Shown: in pieces, positions 1 to 6,960 of the stretch
Numbering within the stretch: position 1 is the stretch's first letter
Layout: every line of letters starts with the position of its first letter
From: an uncultured Collinsella sp.
GTDB lineage: Bacteria > Actinomycetota > Coriobacteriia > Coriobacteriales > Coriobacteriaceae
NCBI GenBank assembly: GCA_902478985.1
Contig: CABSNH010000015.1
Coordinates: 1-19,263 of the forward strand
Direction of reading: 5' to 3'
Length of the DNA: 19,263 nt
Notes under the pieces: generated by a model
Seen by the model: the letters and a program-made list of their open reading frames with translations, nothing else
Database searches by the model: none
What the model was told of the DNA's origin: nothing
Made by a program: the position numbers and the translations under genes

Positions 1-146
1 CCGCCACCCTGCGCGACCTTGGCCACCACCTTTTTGATGAGCTCGGGCAGTGACCCGCCCGAAAGCCGCAGCGCTTCCTCGGCACGGTTCTTGACCTGGC
101 GATCCACGCGAACGTTCACCTGCGCCATGCCGCCAACAGCACCCAT
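1..146 (-). CDS. Partial ribbon-helix-helix antitoxin, RelB/DinJ-like
   Basis: Only the first 48 codons are inside the window; the gene runs off the left edge. The core from the second Met reads MAQVNVRVDRQVKNRAEEAL, followed by a Ser-Leu-Pro-Glu-Leu-Ile-Lys-Lys helix. A short beta strand (QVNVRVD) followed by two helices is the usual N-terminus of RelB/DinJ antitoxins, which bind DNA as dimers and neutralise a YafQ/RelE-type mRNA endonuclease. I chose the ATG at 146 because GGTGAGG sits just upstream; the ATG at 128 is the alternative and matches the family's usual start better, but has no good ribosome site. The promoter and paired repeats upstream fit an autorepressed toxin-antitoxin operon. 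The toxin would be to the left and is not visible. An orphan RHH regulator is the main alternative. Confidence 0.6.
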   Translation of the reverse strand, partial: MGAVGGMAQVNVRVDRQVKNRAEEALRLSGGSLPELIKKVVAKVAQGG

Positions 147-177
147 CTCAACCTCACCTTCGACTTCTGCTATCTTA

Positions 178-215
178 GCTAGCACAACTATATATTGCTG
201 CTAGCACATGGTCAA
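178..215 (-). promoter_or_regulatory. Antitoxin promoter with paired GCTAGCACA operator repeats
   Basis: On the minus strand a -35 box TTGACC (215-210) is followed by exactly 17 bases and a -10 box TATAGT (192-187). Two identical 9-mers GCTAGCACA (178-186 and 200-208 on the plus strand) lie 22 bp apart, one inside the spacer and one just after the -10 box. Each contains the palindrome GCTAGC. Predicted initiation is near 180, leaving a leader of about 34 nt. RHH antitoxins bind repeated short sites over their own promoter, so autoregulation is a natural inference. Confidence 0.6.
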
Positions 216-273
216 ACGCAAAAGGCCTGCATTCTGGCGGCTGCAACACCGCCCAAATGCAGGCCGAAAACTA
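216..273 (-). terminator. Intrinsic terminator of the metal ATPase operon
   Basis: A perfect 10-bp stem (224-233 with 257-266, GGCCTGCATT/AATGCAGGCC) encloses a second GGCGG/CCGCC stem. On the minus strand it is followed by TTTTGCGTTT, a usable U tract. It lies just past the ATPase stop at 285. The U tract abuts the -35 box of the antitoxin promoter, so the two signals are packed together. Confidence 0.75.
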
Positions 274-284
274 AAGTAAAAGTG

Positions 285-2360
285 CTAGCGCAGATATGCT
301 TTCGCGTTGCTCAGGCTGTAGGCGATCGTTGAGCCGTTGTGCAGTAGTGACGACGTCTGCGGAGTGATCATGCCGGTAATACCCAATGCCAATAGCGCCG
401 AGTTGGTGAGCATCACCCTTGAATACGAACTCGTCAGACGGTCGATAAGCCCCTGGCTCATGCGGCGCAGGCGCACGATTGCGGCGAGATCTGTATCGGT
501 CAGGATGATATCGGCGACCTCCTTGGCGATGTCGCTTCCGCCACCCATGGCCAGACCCACATCGGCCAGGCCCAGCGCCGGTGAGTCGTTGACGCCGTCG
601 CCCACCATGGCAACATGGCGCCCCTCGCTCTTAATGCGCTCCACATACGCGTACTTGTCCTCGGGCAGCAGCTCGGCCTTAAACTCGTCGACACCCGCCT
701 CGCGCGCAATGCGCTCGGCCGTGCGCTCCGAGTCGCCCGTGAGCATGACCACGTGCTTAACGCCCAACGCATGCAGGTCGGCGATTGCCTCACGAACCCC
801 GGGCTTGAGCGGATCCTCGATGCCGAGCACGCCGACGACCTTGCCGTCGACCGCCAGATACAGCGGCGACAGGCCCTGCATCTGGGACTCAATGCGCTCC
901 TTAATGTCGGAATCGAGCTGCGCGCTCTCGTCCTCAAACACAAAGTGTGCCGAGCCGATAATCGCGCGACGCCCTTCGATGGACGAAGCGATGCCGTGCG
1001 CCACAATATACTCGACCGCAGCGTGACGCTCGCGGTGCTCGAGCCCTCGCTCGCGGGCAGCGTTGACCACAGCACGCGCCACCGGATGCGGGAAATGCTC
1101 CTCCAGGCAGGCAGAAAGGCGCAGGACCTCGTCCTCGCTCCAGCCGTCGGTCGTGAGCACGCAAGCTAGGCGCGGCTGGGCCTCGGTCAGCGTACCGGTC
1201 TTGTCAAAGACAATGGTATCGGCCTTGGCAAACGACTCAAAGTACTTAGCGCCCTTGACCATAACACCCATCTTGGCAGCATCGCTCATGGCAGTCATGA
1301 CGGCAACGGAACCCGTGAGCTTGAGTGCGCACGAGTAGTCGACCATCAACGCCGCTGAGGTCTTGATGAGGCTGCGGGTGGTAAGCGCGACCAGGCCCGC
1401 GAGCAGGAAGTTCCACGGGACGATCTTGTTGGCAAGGTCCTCCATATGCGACTGGCCCTCGGACTTGAGCGAGTCGGCCGTCTGCACGAGCGAGACGATT
1501 GAGCGCAGTTTGGTTTGCGCCGTATTGGCGCGCACGCGCACCAGGATGCTGCCGTCTTCCACGACGGTACCGGCGAACACGTCGTCGCCCGCGCTGCGCT
1601 CGACGGCAAGCGGCTCGCCGGTCAGGGTCGCCTGGTTGACCATGGCGCTCCCCTGCTCGACCACGCCGTCGATGCAGATAGACATGCCGGTGCGAACGGC
1701 TACCAAGTCGCCGGGCTCAAGCTCGGTCGCGGCAACGCTTACCTCGGTGTCGCCGACGACCTTTTGCGCCTTGTCGGGCACATCGAGCAGCGAGTTGATG
1801 AGCTCGTTTTCGCTCATGGCGCGGGTGTAGTCCTCGAGCAGCTCGCCCACGTTGAGCAGGAACATCGTCTGACCCGCGGTGTCGACATCACGTTTGACGA
1901 ACGAAATGCCGATGGCCGAAGCGTCGAGCACAGGAACGGTCAGGCGCGGCTGCGCCAGCTCATGAAGGGCAGCGCGCAAAAATGCCATGTAACCGGCCAC
2001 GACAAAGATGACACGCAGCGGCGTAGGTAGGAACCAGCGGCGCGCGTAGTGGGCACCGACGAGTGTCGCCAGGTCCATAACGAGTTTGTGCTTGCGCGGC
2101 TCGAGTTGCATCACGTAGCCCGACTTGGCATCGGCGATAGCTTGAGCATCGAGTGCGCCCAAGGCGTCGAGCACGCTTGCACGGCGCGGCTCGTCGTACT
2201 CCAGCGCCATCTGGCCAATACGGCCATAAACGCGCACCTTGTGCACGCCGTCGATATCGCCGCTGAGCTTAAGAAGTGCATCGAGATCGCTCTCTGGCAC
2301 AGGACCCGCCAATTGAAGACGGGTCCTGCCGGGGATCTCGCTAATAATCGAGAATCTCAT
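285..2360 (-). CDS. P1B-type heavy-metal-transporting ATPase
   Basis: A 691-residue integral membrane pump that moves a transition metal across the cytoplasmic membrane using ATP. Visible family motifs are TGEP (247-250) in the actuator domain, DKTGT with the phosphorylated Asp386, the HP pair at 425-426, TGD at 541-543 and GDGVND at 587-592. The N-terminus (about 1-70) resembles an HMA fold but has no CxxC. In the membrane metal site the usual CPC is replaced by Tyr-Ser-Cys (342-344, context DYSCALKL). The last helix carries LLHNGSTIAYSLSNA. The loss of CPC argues against classical CopA/ZntA, so the metal cannot be named; Mn, Fe, Co or Zn are possible. It starts 18 bases after the DUF6110-like gene, probably in one transcript. 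The ribosome site is weak (CCCAGGCAC), suggesting translational coupling. Confidence 0.9.
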   Translation of the reverse strand: MRFSIISEIPGRTRLQLAGPVPESDLDALLKLSGDIDGVHKVRVYGRIGQMALEYDEPRRASVLDALGALDAQAIADAKSGYVMQLEPRKHKLVMDLATLVGAHYARRWFLPTPLRVIFVVAGYMAFLRAALHELAQPRLTVPVLDASAIGISFVKRDVDTAGQTMFLLNVGELLEDYTRAMSENELINSLLDVPDKAQKVVGDTEVSVAATELEPGDLVAVRTGMSICIDGVVEQGSAMVNQATLTGEPLAVERSAGDDVFAGTVVEDGSILVRVRANTAQTKLRSIVSLVQTADSLKSEGQSHMEDLANKIVPWNFLLAGLVALTTRSLIKTSAALMVDYSCALKLTGSVAVMTAMSDAAKMGVMVKGAKYFESFAKADTIVFDKTGTLTEAQPRLACVLTTDGWSEDEVLRLSACLEEHFPHPVARAVVNAARERGLEHRERHAAVEYIVAHGIASSIEGRRAIIGSAHFVFEDESAQLDSDIKERIESQMQGLSPLYLAVDGKVVGVLGIEDPLKPGVREAIADLHALGVKHVVMLTGDSERTAERIAREAGVDEFKAELLPEDKYAYVERIKSEGRHVAMVGDGVNDSPALGLADVGLAMGGGSDIAKEVADIILTDTDLAAIVRLRRMSQGLIDRLTSSYSRVMLTNSALLALGITGMITPQTSSLLHNGSTIAYSLSNAKAYLR

Positions 2361-2378
2361 AGTTTGTGCCTGGGAGCG

Positions 2379-2624
2379 TTACTCAGCTGCCTCGTCAGCA
2401 GCGGCCTCGCTCTGGGTGATGTAGGCAGCCTCGGCAACCATGTCGTCGACATTAGCCTTGGCCTGCTCGACCATGTCCTGGTAGCAGTTCTTGATGCGCA
2501 TGCCGCACGCAATGCCCTGCACGCAGGCATTCTTTACCGGAGCGCTGGTGAGCAGCTTGATGCCGACCGTACCAAGCAGAAAACCGCCACCGACAAGCAG
2601 GGTGTTGAACGTCGACTTCTTCAT
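2379..2624 (-). CDS. DUF6110-like small membrane protein, partner of the P-type ATPase
   Basis: An 81-residue protein. I start it at the ATG at 2624 because AAAAGGGAG lies 8-16 bases upstream; a longer reading exists but begins inside the leader palindrome. Residues about 8-28 form one hydrophobic segment (LLVGGGFLLGTVGIKLL). A soluble, Ala/Glu-rich helical tail follows, with Cys34, Cys40 and Cys47. The pattern NCYQDMVEQAKANVDDM resembles short proteins annotated DUF6110 that sit beside P-type metal ATPases; I recall this association and could not check it. It is the first gene of the two-gene unit. The three cysteines may bind metal or chaperone it to the pump, which is inference only. Confidence 0.75.
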   Translation of the reverse strand: MKKSTFNTLLVGGGFLLGTVGIKLLTSAPVKNACVQGIACGMRIKNCYQDMVEQAKANVDDMVAEAAYITQSEAAADEAAE

Positions 2625-2671
2625 GTTGCTTCTCCCTTTTGCCGCATTGGACGCGGCACGGTGCCTCAGCA

Positions 2672-2695
2672 CTCGAGTAAACAAGTTTGCTCGAG
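2672..2695. promoter_or_regulatory. Palindrome in the DUF6110/ATPase leader (operator candidate)
   Basis: A 24-bp inverted repeat with arms CTCGAGTAAAC and GTTTGCTCGAG around AA, with one mismatch. It lies about 10-35 bases downstream of the predicted start of transcription and upstream of the ribosome site. It could be a roadblock operator or an RNA hairpin. Confidence 0.45.
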
Positions 2696-2708
2696 CACAC
2701 TTTTGGAA

Positions 2709-2740
2709 AATAGTTTAGTTTATCTAACTATTGAGGTCAA
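2709..2740 (-). promoter_or_regulatory. Promoter of the metal ATPase operon with overlapping operator
   Basis: On the minus strand TTGACC (2740-2735), 17 bases, then TAAACT (2717-2712). An inverted repeat AATAGTT/AACTATT (2709-2715 and 2726-2732) covers the -10 box and spacer. Its centre reads TTAG, five bases, CTAA on the minus strand, which resembles DtxR/MntR-type half-sites. Repression by a metal-sensing regulator fits a metal pump, but the regulator is not in the window. Confidence 0.6.
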
Positions 2741-2760
2741 CAAAGGTTAACTTTTTGGAA

Positions 2761-3050
2761 ATCTTAAGCTGCGGAACAGCCGGCTTCTGGCAATCCGCCC
2801 GCCGCGATGCACATCCGTGACGCCAAAGAGGAGGCCCTCTCCTCTCCAGCAAATTGAGGGTGAATGGTTTTCCGCGAAGTGAACGAGCAAAATTGGGCCC
2901 CCGAAGCATCCGCATTTTTTCGCAGCAAAACCGCAGGGAAAACTCGACAAAACCGCAGGAAACCGAGCCAGAAAAGTGTTGATGTTTCAGGGGTCCAAAA
3001 TAGATCGTTCACTTCGCGGAAAAGTATTCACCTTCGTTTTCAACATCCAT
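2761..3050. repeat. Gene-free stretch with a large imperfect palindrome (2859-3032)
   Basis: No credible gene is present. The outer arms, 2859-2886 and 3005-3032, match over 28 bases with two differences and contain TCCGCGAAGTGAACGA and its reverse complement. An inner pair (about 2894-2910 with 2981-2997) matches as TTGG-CCCC-GAA-CATC with only transition differences. The middle holds two AAAACCGCAGG direct repeats (2927 and 2949). Because of the mirror symmetry, short open frames on both strands encode the same peptide string SFTSRK-IH, which explains spurious ORFs here. It is best read as a mobile-repeat relic (MITE/REP type) or a long RNA hairpin. Confidence 0.65.
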
Positions 3051-3081
3051 AAAGAATGAGGGCGCCAACGGCGCCCTCATT
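3048..3081 (-). terminator. Terminator downstream of gatB
   Basis: A perfect 12-bp stem AATGAGGGCGCC/GGCGCCCTCATT (3055-3066 and 3070-3081) with loop AAC. On the minus strand it is followed by CTTTATGG, a short U-rich tail. It is the likely end of the gatCAB transcript. Confidence 0.7.
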
Positions 3082-3130
3082 CACCAAATTCCATTCAGCC
3101 TACCTGACCCGAACGGCCGAGTCGTTGCAG

Positions 3131-3269
3131 AACCCGGGAGCCCCGGCAGGGCGGGTGCTTGCTCAAAATGAGTTCCGCACGCAAAGAAGGCCACTAAATG
3201 TGGCCTTCGTCTTGCGCAGGACTGTTCGAAATTTTGAGGAAGCACCCGCTCTGCCGGGGCTCCCGGGTT
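3131..3269. repeat. 139-bp hairpin element immediately 3' of gatB
   Basis: Arms beginning AACCCGGGAGCCCCGGCAG (3131) and their reverse complement ending at 3269 pair for about 30 nt with one mismatch. They continue with interruptions (CTCAAAAT/ATTTTGAG) into a tip stem GAAGGCCAC/GTGGCCTTC around TAAAT. The whole element is one long hairpin ending 5 bp before the gatB stop codon. It is not protein-coding: both strands give mirrored peptides (APALPGLPG). It is a probable genome-wide intergenic repeat that may also protect or end the mRNA. Confidence 0.7.
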
Positions 3270-3274
3270 CCCGT

Positions 3275-4951
3275 TTACGAGAGCGACGTTCTCAGCAACT
3301 CGTTGAAGAGCTTCGGGTTGCCCTTGCCGCGGCTCGCCTTCATGCACTGGCCCACCAAAAAGCCAATGACCTTCTGGTTGCCGTCACGATACTGCTGAGC
3401 CTGATTGGCACAGTTAGCCAGCACCTCGTCCACGATCGGCTGCAGCGCACCGGCATCGCTCACCTGACGCATGCCGCGCTCGTCGACGATCTTGTTGGGG
3501 TCGTCGCCGGTCTGGGCCATGGCCTCAAAGACCTCGTGCGCCTGGTTGGAGCTGATGGCATCGGTCGCCAGCAGCTTGGCAAGAGCTGCCACCTGAGCCG
3601 GCGCGATGCCGGACTCGGCGAGCAACACACCCGCGCCCTTCAGGTAGGCAATCATCTCGTTCACCAGCAGGTTTGCGACCGTCTGGGCCTCCTTGCCAGC
3701 CATACCGGCAGCGGCAGCCTCAAAGAAGTCGGCAAACTCCGGATCGCCGGCGATCTGCTCGGCATCGGCCGCCTTAATGCCAAAGTCGGCCTCAAAACGG
3801 ACGCGCTTGGCATCGGGCAGCTCGGGAATCTCGCCACGGCAGCGGTCGATGAACTCGTCGTCCAGATCGAACGGAGCCAGGTCGGGGTCGGGGAACAGAC
3901 GGTAGTCGTCGGCCGTCTCCTTAACGCGCATGACCACGGTGCGCTTGCGGCTGGGCTCCCAGTGGCGGGTCTCCTGATAGATGATGCCGCCTTCCTCGAG
4001 CACCTCGGCCTGGCGGCAGATCTCGTAGGCAAGGCCATCGTGCAGGCTCTTGAACGAGTTGAGGTTCTTGAGCTCAGTCTTGGTGCCCAGCTTGGTCTCG
4101 CCGCGGCGGCGCAGCGACACGTTGCCGTCGCAGCGCATGGAACCCTTCTCCATGGAGCAGTCCGAAATGCCCAGCGTCACAAAGATGCGACGGAGCTTTT
4201 CCATAAACAGGCGCGCTTCCTCGGGCGTGCGCAGATCGGGCTCAGTCACGAGCTCAATCAAAGGCGTGCCGCAGCGGTTGTAGTCGACGAGCGACTCGGC
4301 CGCGGCGGTAATGCGGCCCTCGGCACCGCCCACGTGCACCATCTTGGCGGCATCCTCCTCCATGTGGATGCGCAGGATGCGGATAGGCACCGTGTAGGAA
4401 CCGTCCTCGCGACGCTCGGGCATCTGCAGGTTGGACGCGTCATAGCTGGCCAGATGGCCGGCGTGCTGATTGCCCTCGCGCATGGTCGACGTCATGGACG
4501 TGGACAGGCCCTCGGCGTTGGCCGAGGCGCTCGCCAGGCTCTGAGCCTCGGCCTCGCCAAACGCGCAATCGGGGCGCTCGGCGGCACCGCGACCGGTCAC
4601 GTCCAGATCCAGGTGACCGTACATGGCAAAGGCGACCGGACCCTGCGTGGTCTGGAAGTTCTTGGCCATGTCGGGATAGAAGTAGTGCTTGCGGTAGAAC
4701 ATCGAGTGGCGCTGGATCTCGCAGTTGGTGGCGAGACCGGCCTTGACGATGCTCTCGATGGCGCGCTTGTTGGGAACCGGCAGGGCGCCGGGCAGGCCCA
4801 GGCACACCGGGCACACGTTGGCGTTGGGCTCGTCATCGTGGCTGAGCTTGCAGTTGCAGAACATCTTAGTATCGAGTGCGGTGAGCTCGGTATGGATCTC
4901 CAGGCCGATCACGGCCTCCCAATCCTGCAGGACCTCGGAAAGCTCCTTCAT
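3275..4951 (-). CDS. gatB: Asp/Glu-tRNA amidotransferase subunit B
   Basis: A 558-residue B subunit of GatCAB, which phosphorylates and amidates Glu-tRNAGln (and/or Asp-tRNAAsn) in the cytoplasm with ammonia passed from GatA. The N-terminus carries the family signature GLEIH-EL (16-23) and the zinc-type cysteines Cys32, Cys34, Cys47 and Cys50 (FCNC then CPVCLGLPG). Then come RKHYFYPDMAKNFQ (87-100) and HMEEDAAK (196-203). The C-terminal YqeY-like tail ends with GFLVGQCMKASRGKGNP, the tRNA-binding motif. It is longer than the usual roughly 480 residues because about 60-70 extra residues (about 117-185, rich in Ala, Ser and Glu) sit between the FYPD region and the HMEED strand. It overlaps gatA by one base (TAATG). 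Confidence 0.97.
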   Translation of the reverse strand: MKELSEVLQDWEAVIGLEIHTELTALDTKMFCNCKLSHDDEPNANVCPVCLGLPGALPVPNKRAIESIVKAGLATNCEIQRHSMFYRKHYFYPDMAKNFQTTQGPVAFAMYGHLDLDVTGRGAAERPDCAFGEAEAQSLASASANAEGLSTSMTSTMREGNQHAGHLASYDASNLQMPERREDGSYTVPIRILRIHMEEDAAKMVHVGGAEGRITAAAESLVDYNRCGTPLIELVTEPDLRTPEEARLFMEKLRRIFVTLGISDCSMEKGSMRCDGNVSLRRRGETKLGTKTELKNLNSFKSLHDGLAYEICRQAEVLEEGGIIYQETRHWEPSRKRTVVMRVKETADDYRLFPDPDLAPFDLDDEFIDRCRGEIPELPDAKRVRFEADFGIKAADAEQIAGDPEFADFFEAAAAGMAGKEAQTVANLLVNEMIAYLKGAGVLLAESGIAPAQVAALAKLLATDAISSNQAHEVFEAMAQTGDDPNKIVDERGMRQVSDAGALQPIVDEVLANCANQAQQYRDGNQKVIGFLVGQCMKASRGKGNPKLFNELLRTSLS

Positions 4952-6465
4952 TACAGCTCGCCTCCCTTCCCGGCAAAATCGGGCGCGACGGAAAGCGCGG
5001 GCGCACCCGTGGCGGCATCGGCAAAGCCGCGCTCCAGGGCGCGGGCAAACGTGAGCAGCTGACGGTCCTTAAACGCCGGACCCACCAGCTGGGCAGAAAC
5101 AGGCAGCTGAGTATCCTCGCCCAGGCCCAGCGGCACCGAGATGCCACCGTTGCCGCAAATGTTGAGCGAGATGGTGTACAGGTCGGAGAGGTACATCTGC
5201 GTAGGGTCGCTGATCTCGCCAAACTTAAAGGCCGTGCGCGGCGAGGCGGGCATGAGGATGGTGTCCACCTTGGCATATGCGGCGTCGTAGTCCCGCGTGA
5301 TGAGCGTGCGGGCCTTTTGCGCAGCGTAGTAGTACTTGTCGTACACGCCCGAGCTCAGCAGGTAGGCGCCGAGCATCTGACGGCGCTTGGCCTCGGCACC
5401 AAAGCCGTGGGCGCGCGACAGCGAGCTCTGGTCGGACAGGTTGGCGCAGCCCTCCTCCTGATAGCCGTAGCGAATGCCGTCGAAGCGGGCCAGGTTGGAG
5501 AACGCCTCGGCCGGGCCGATGACGTAGTAGGCGGCGATGGCGGCGTCTAGGTGCGGCAGGTCGACCTCGACCAGCTCAGCACCCTGGTTCTGCAGCTCCT
5601 GGGCGGCGCGCTGAACAGCGGCCTTGACCTCGGGCGTCAAGCCCTCGGCCTCCATAAACGCAGGGATGATGCCCACGCGCTTGCCCTCGATGCTGTCGTT
5701 GAGATGCTCGGTAAAGTCGACGGCGCAATCCTGGCTGGTGCAGTCGTACGGATCGTGGCCCGCGCCGGTAAGCGCGTTCATAGCCAGCGCGACATCCTCG
5801 ACCGTGCGGCCAAAGGGGCCCACCTGGTCGAGCGACGAGCCAAAGGCAACCACGCCGTAACGGCTCACGGCGCCATACGTGGGCTTAAAGCCCACCACGC
5901 CGCACAGCGACGCCGGCTGGCGAATGGAGCCGCCGGTATCCGAGCCCAGCGAGAGCGCAACCTCGCCCGCGGCGACGGCGGCAGCGGAACCGCCCGAAGA
6001 GCCGCCGGGCACGCGCTCGGTATCCCAGGGGTTGTTGGTGCGGTGGAACGCCGAGCTCTCGGTGGAGCTACCAAAGGCAAACTCGTCCATGTTGGCCTTG
6101 CCCATAGGCAGGCAGCCGGCATCGAGCATGCGCTGGACGCAGGTGGCGGTGTAGACGCTCTGGTAGTTCTCGAGCATGCGGGAAGCGCAGGTGGTACGCG
6201 TGCCCACAAGGTTCATGTTGTCCTTGATGGCCAGCGGCACGCCCGCAAGCGGGGGCAGCGGCTTGCCTGCGGCACGGTCGGCATCCACGCGCGCGGCGGC
6301 CTCGAGCGCAAGCTCGGGCGCCACCTGCAGGAATGCCTGGACCCCGCCCTCGCGCGCCTCGATAGCGGCAAGGGAGGCCTGGGCCACCTCGGTAGCGGTA
6401 AAGTCGCCGGCGGCAACGCCCGCGGCAATCTGGGCGGCGGTAAGGGAATCGAAGCTCTGAGCCAT
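4951..6465 (-). CDS. gatA: Asp/Glu-tRNA amidotransferase subunit A
   Basis: A 504-residue amidase-signature enzyme that hydrolyses glutamine and channels ammonia to GatB. The catalytic triad is visible: Lys81 in AIKDN, the cis-Ser region GGSSGGS (Ser156 probable) and nucleophile Ser180 in DTGGSIRQPAS. The motif MGKANMDEFAFGSS-ES (131-147) is also typical. Length is close to the usual 480-500. The start ATG at 6465 overlaps the gatC stop in TAATG, and the stop overlaps gatB in the same way. The three subunits are therefore translationally coupled, as expected for a stoichiometric complex. Confidence 0.97.
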   Translation of the reverse strand: MAQSFDSLTAAQIAAGVAAGDFTATEVAQASLAAIEAREGGVQAFLQVAPELALEAAARVDADRAAGKPLPPLAGVPLAIKDNMNLVGTRTTCASRMLENYQSVYTATCVQRMLDAGCLPMGKANMDEFAFGSSTESSAFHRTNNPWDTERVPGGSSGGSAAAVAAGEVALSLGSDTGGSIRQPASLCGVVGFKPTYGAVSRYGVVAFGSSLDQVGPFGRTVEDVALAMNALTGAGHDPYDCTSQDCAVDFTEHLNDSIEGKRVGIIPAFMEAEGLTPEVKAAVQRAAQELQNQGAELVEVDLPHLDAAIAAYYVIGPAEAFSNLARFDGIRYGYQEEGCANLSDQSSLSRAHGFGAEAKRRQMLGAYLLSSGVYDKYYYAAQKARTLITRDYDAAYAKVDTILMPASPRTAFKFGEISDPTQMYLSDLYTISLNICGNGGISVPLGLGEDTQLPVSAQLVGPAFKDRQLLTFARALERGFADAATGAPALSVAPDFAGKGGEL

Positions 6466-6776
6466 TACTCGCTCTCCCCCTCTCCCAAAATGGACGGCAC
6501 GCGGAAGTAGCGGTCGCGCGCGCTGCCGGCGTTTTCGAGCGCGACGTCGAGCGGCAGGTCGCGCTCGGGCTCGCGCAGGTCATCGCCCATCACGTTGGAC
6601 AGGCTTCCGATAGGATGGAACGTGGGCTCCACGTCGGGCAAGTCATATTGCAGGACGGGCTCGAGCATCTGGACGGCGTCGTTCATGTAGGACGTCATCT
6701 GGGTGAGCTCGTCATCGGTCAGTGCGATCTTTGCGTACTCGGCGATGCCGCGCACGTCTTTCTCGCTGAGTGCCAT
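6465..6776 (-). CDS. gatC: Asp/Glu-tRNA amidotransferase subunit C
   Basis: A 103-residue small subunit that wraps around GatA and stabilises GatAB. It shows the family pattern of N-terminal helices (AEYAKIALTDDEL) and then DVEPTFHPIG with Arg-Glu-Asp-type residues, followed by a C-terminal AGSARDRYFRVPSIL tail. The ATG at 6776 is preferred to an in-frame Met six codons upstream because AAGGGAG lies 7 bases before it. It is first in the gatCAB operon. Confidence 0.93.
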   Translation of the reverse strand: MALSEKDVRGIAEYAKIALTDDELTQMTSYMNDAVQMLEPVLQYDLPDVEPTFHPIGSLSNVMGDDLREPERDLPLDVALENAGSARDRYFRVPSILGEGESE

Positions 6777-6811
6777 AGGCGCTCCCTTCCGCATAACAGT
6801 TAAACCGCTCT

Positions 6812-6840
6812 AGTATACAGGGCAACGCCGGCTTGGAGCA
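6812..6840 (-). promoter_or_regulatory. gatCAB promoter
   Basis: A near-consensus -10 box TATACT (minus strand, 6817-6812) lies 36 bases before the gatC start. The -35 region 17 bases further up (TGCTCC) is weak. The leader would be about 30 nt with no obvious regulatory RNA. Confidence 0.5.
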
Positions 6841-6856
6841 GGCGCTTTACCCAAAT

Positions 6857-6960
6857 GCAGCGAAAACGTAACGAGGGCGGCGGGTTGGCAGGCGGCGGGC
6901 TGTCGGTACTGCAGCGAAACCGCACCGTCCACAGCGAAAACCGTCTCGCCCGCAACGAAA
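6857..6960. repeat. Four degenerate CAGCGAAAACCG repeats
   Basis: Related 12-mers GCAGCGAAAACG (6857), GCAGCGAAACCG (6911), ACAGCGAAAACC (6931) and GCAACGAAAACC (6952) occur in the spacer between gatC and the sortase. The last three are spaced about 20 bp apart. No gene is present. They may be remnants of a repeat unit or protein-binding sites. Confidence 0.35.

Noticed and set aside
2764..3052. Short frames on both strands in the mirror element
   Set aside because: They encode mirrored versions of the same string because the DNA is palindromic. They have no ribosome site and are likely the source of spurious hypothetical proteins.
3056..5062. A 668-codon open frame on the plus strand over gatB
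   Set aside because: It is the antisense of gatB, whose motifs are unmistakable. The translation is a Leu/Ala/His/Gly-rich string typical of reverse reading in high-GC DNA, and it begins in a terminator hairpin.
5551..6510. A 319-codon plus-strand frame over gatA
   Set aside because: Antisense shadow of gatA with biased composition and no ribosome site or domain.
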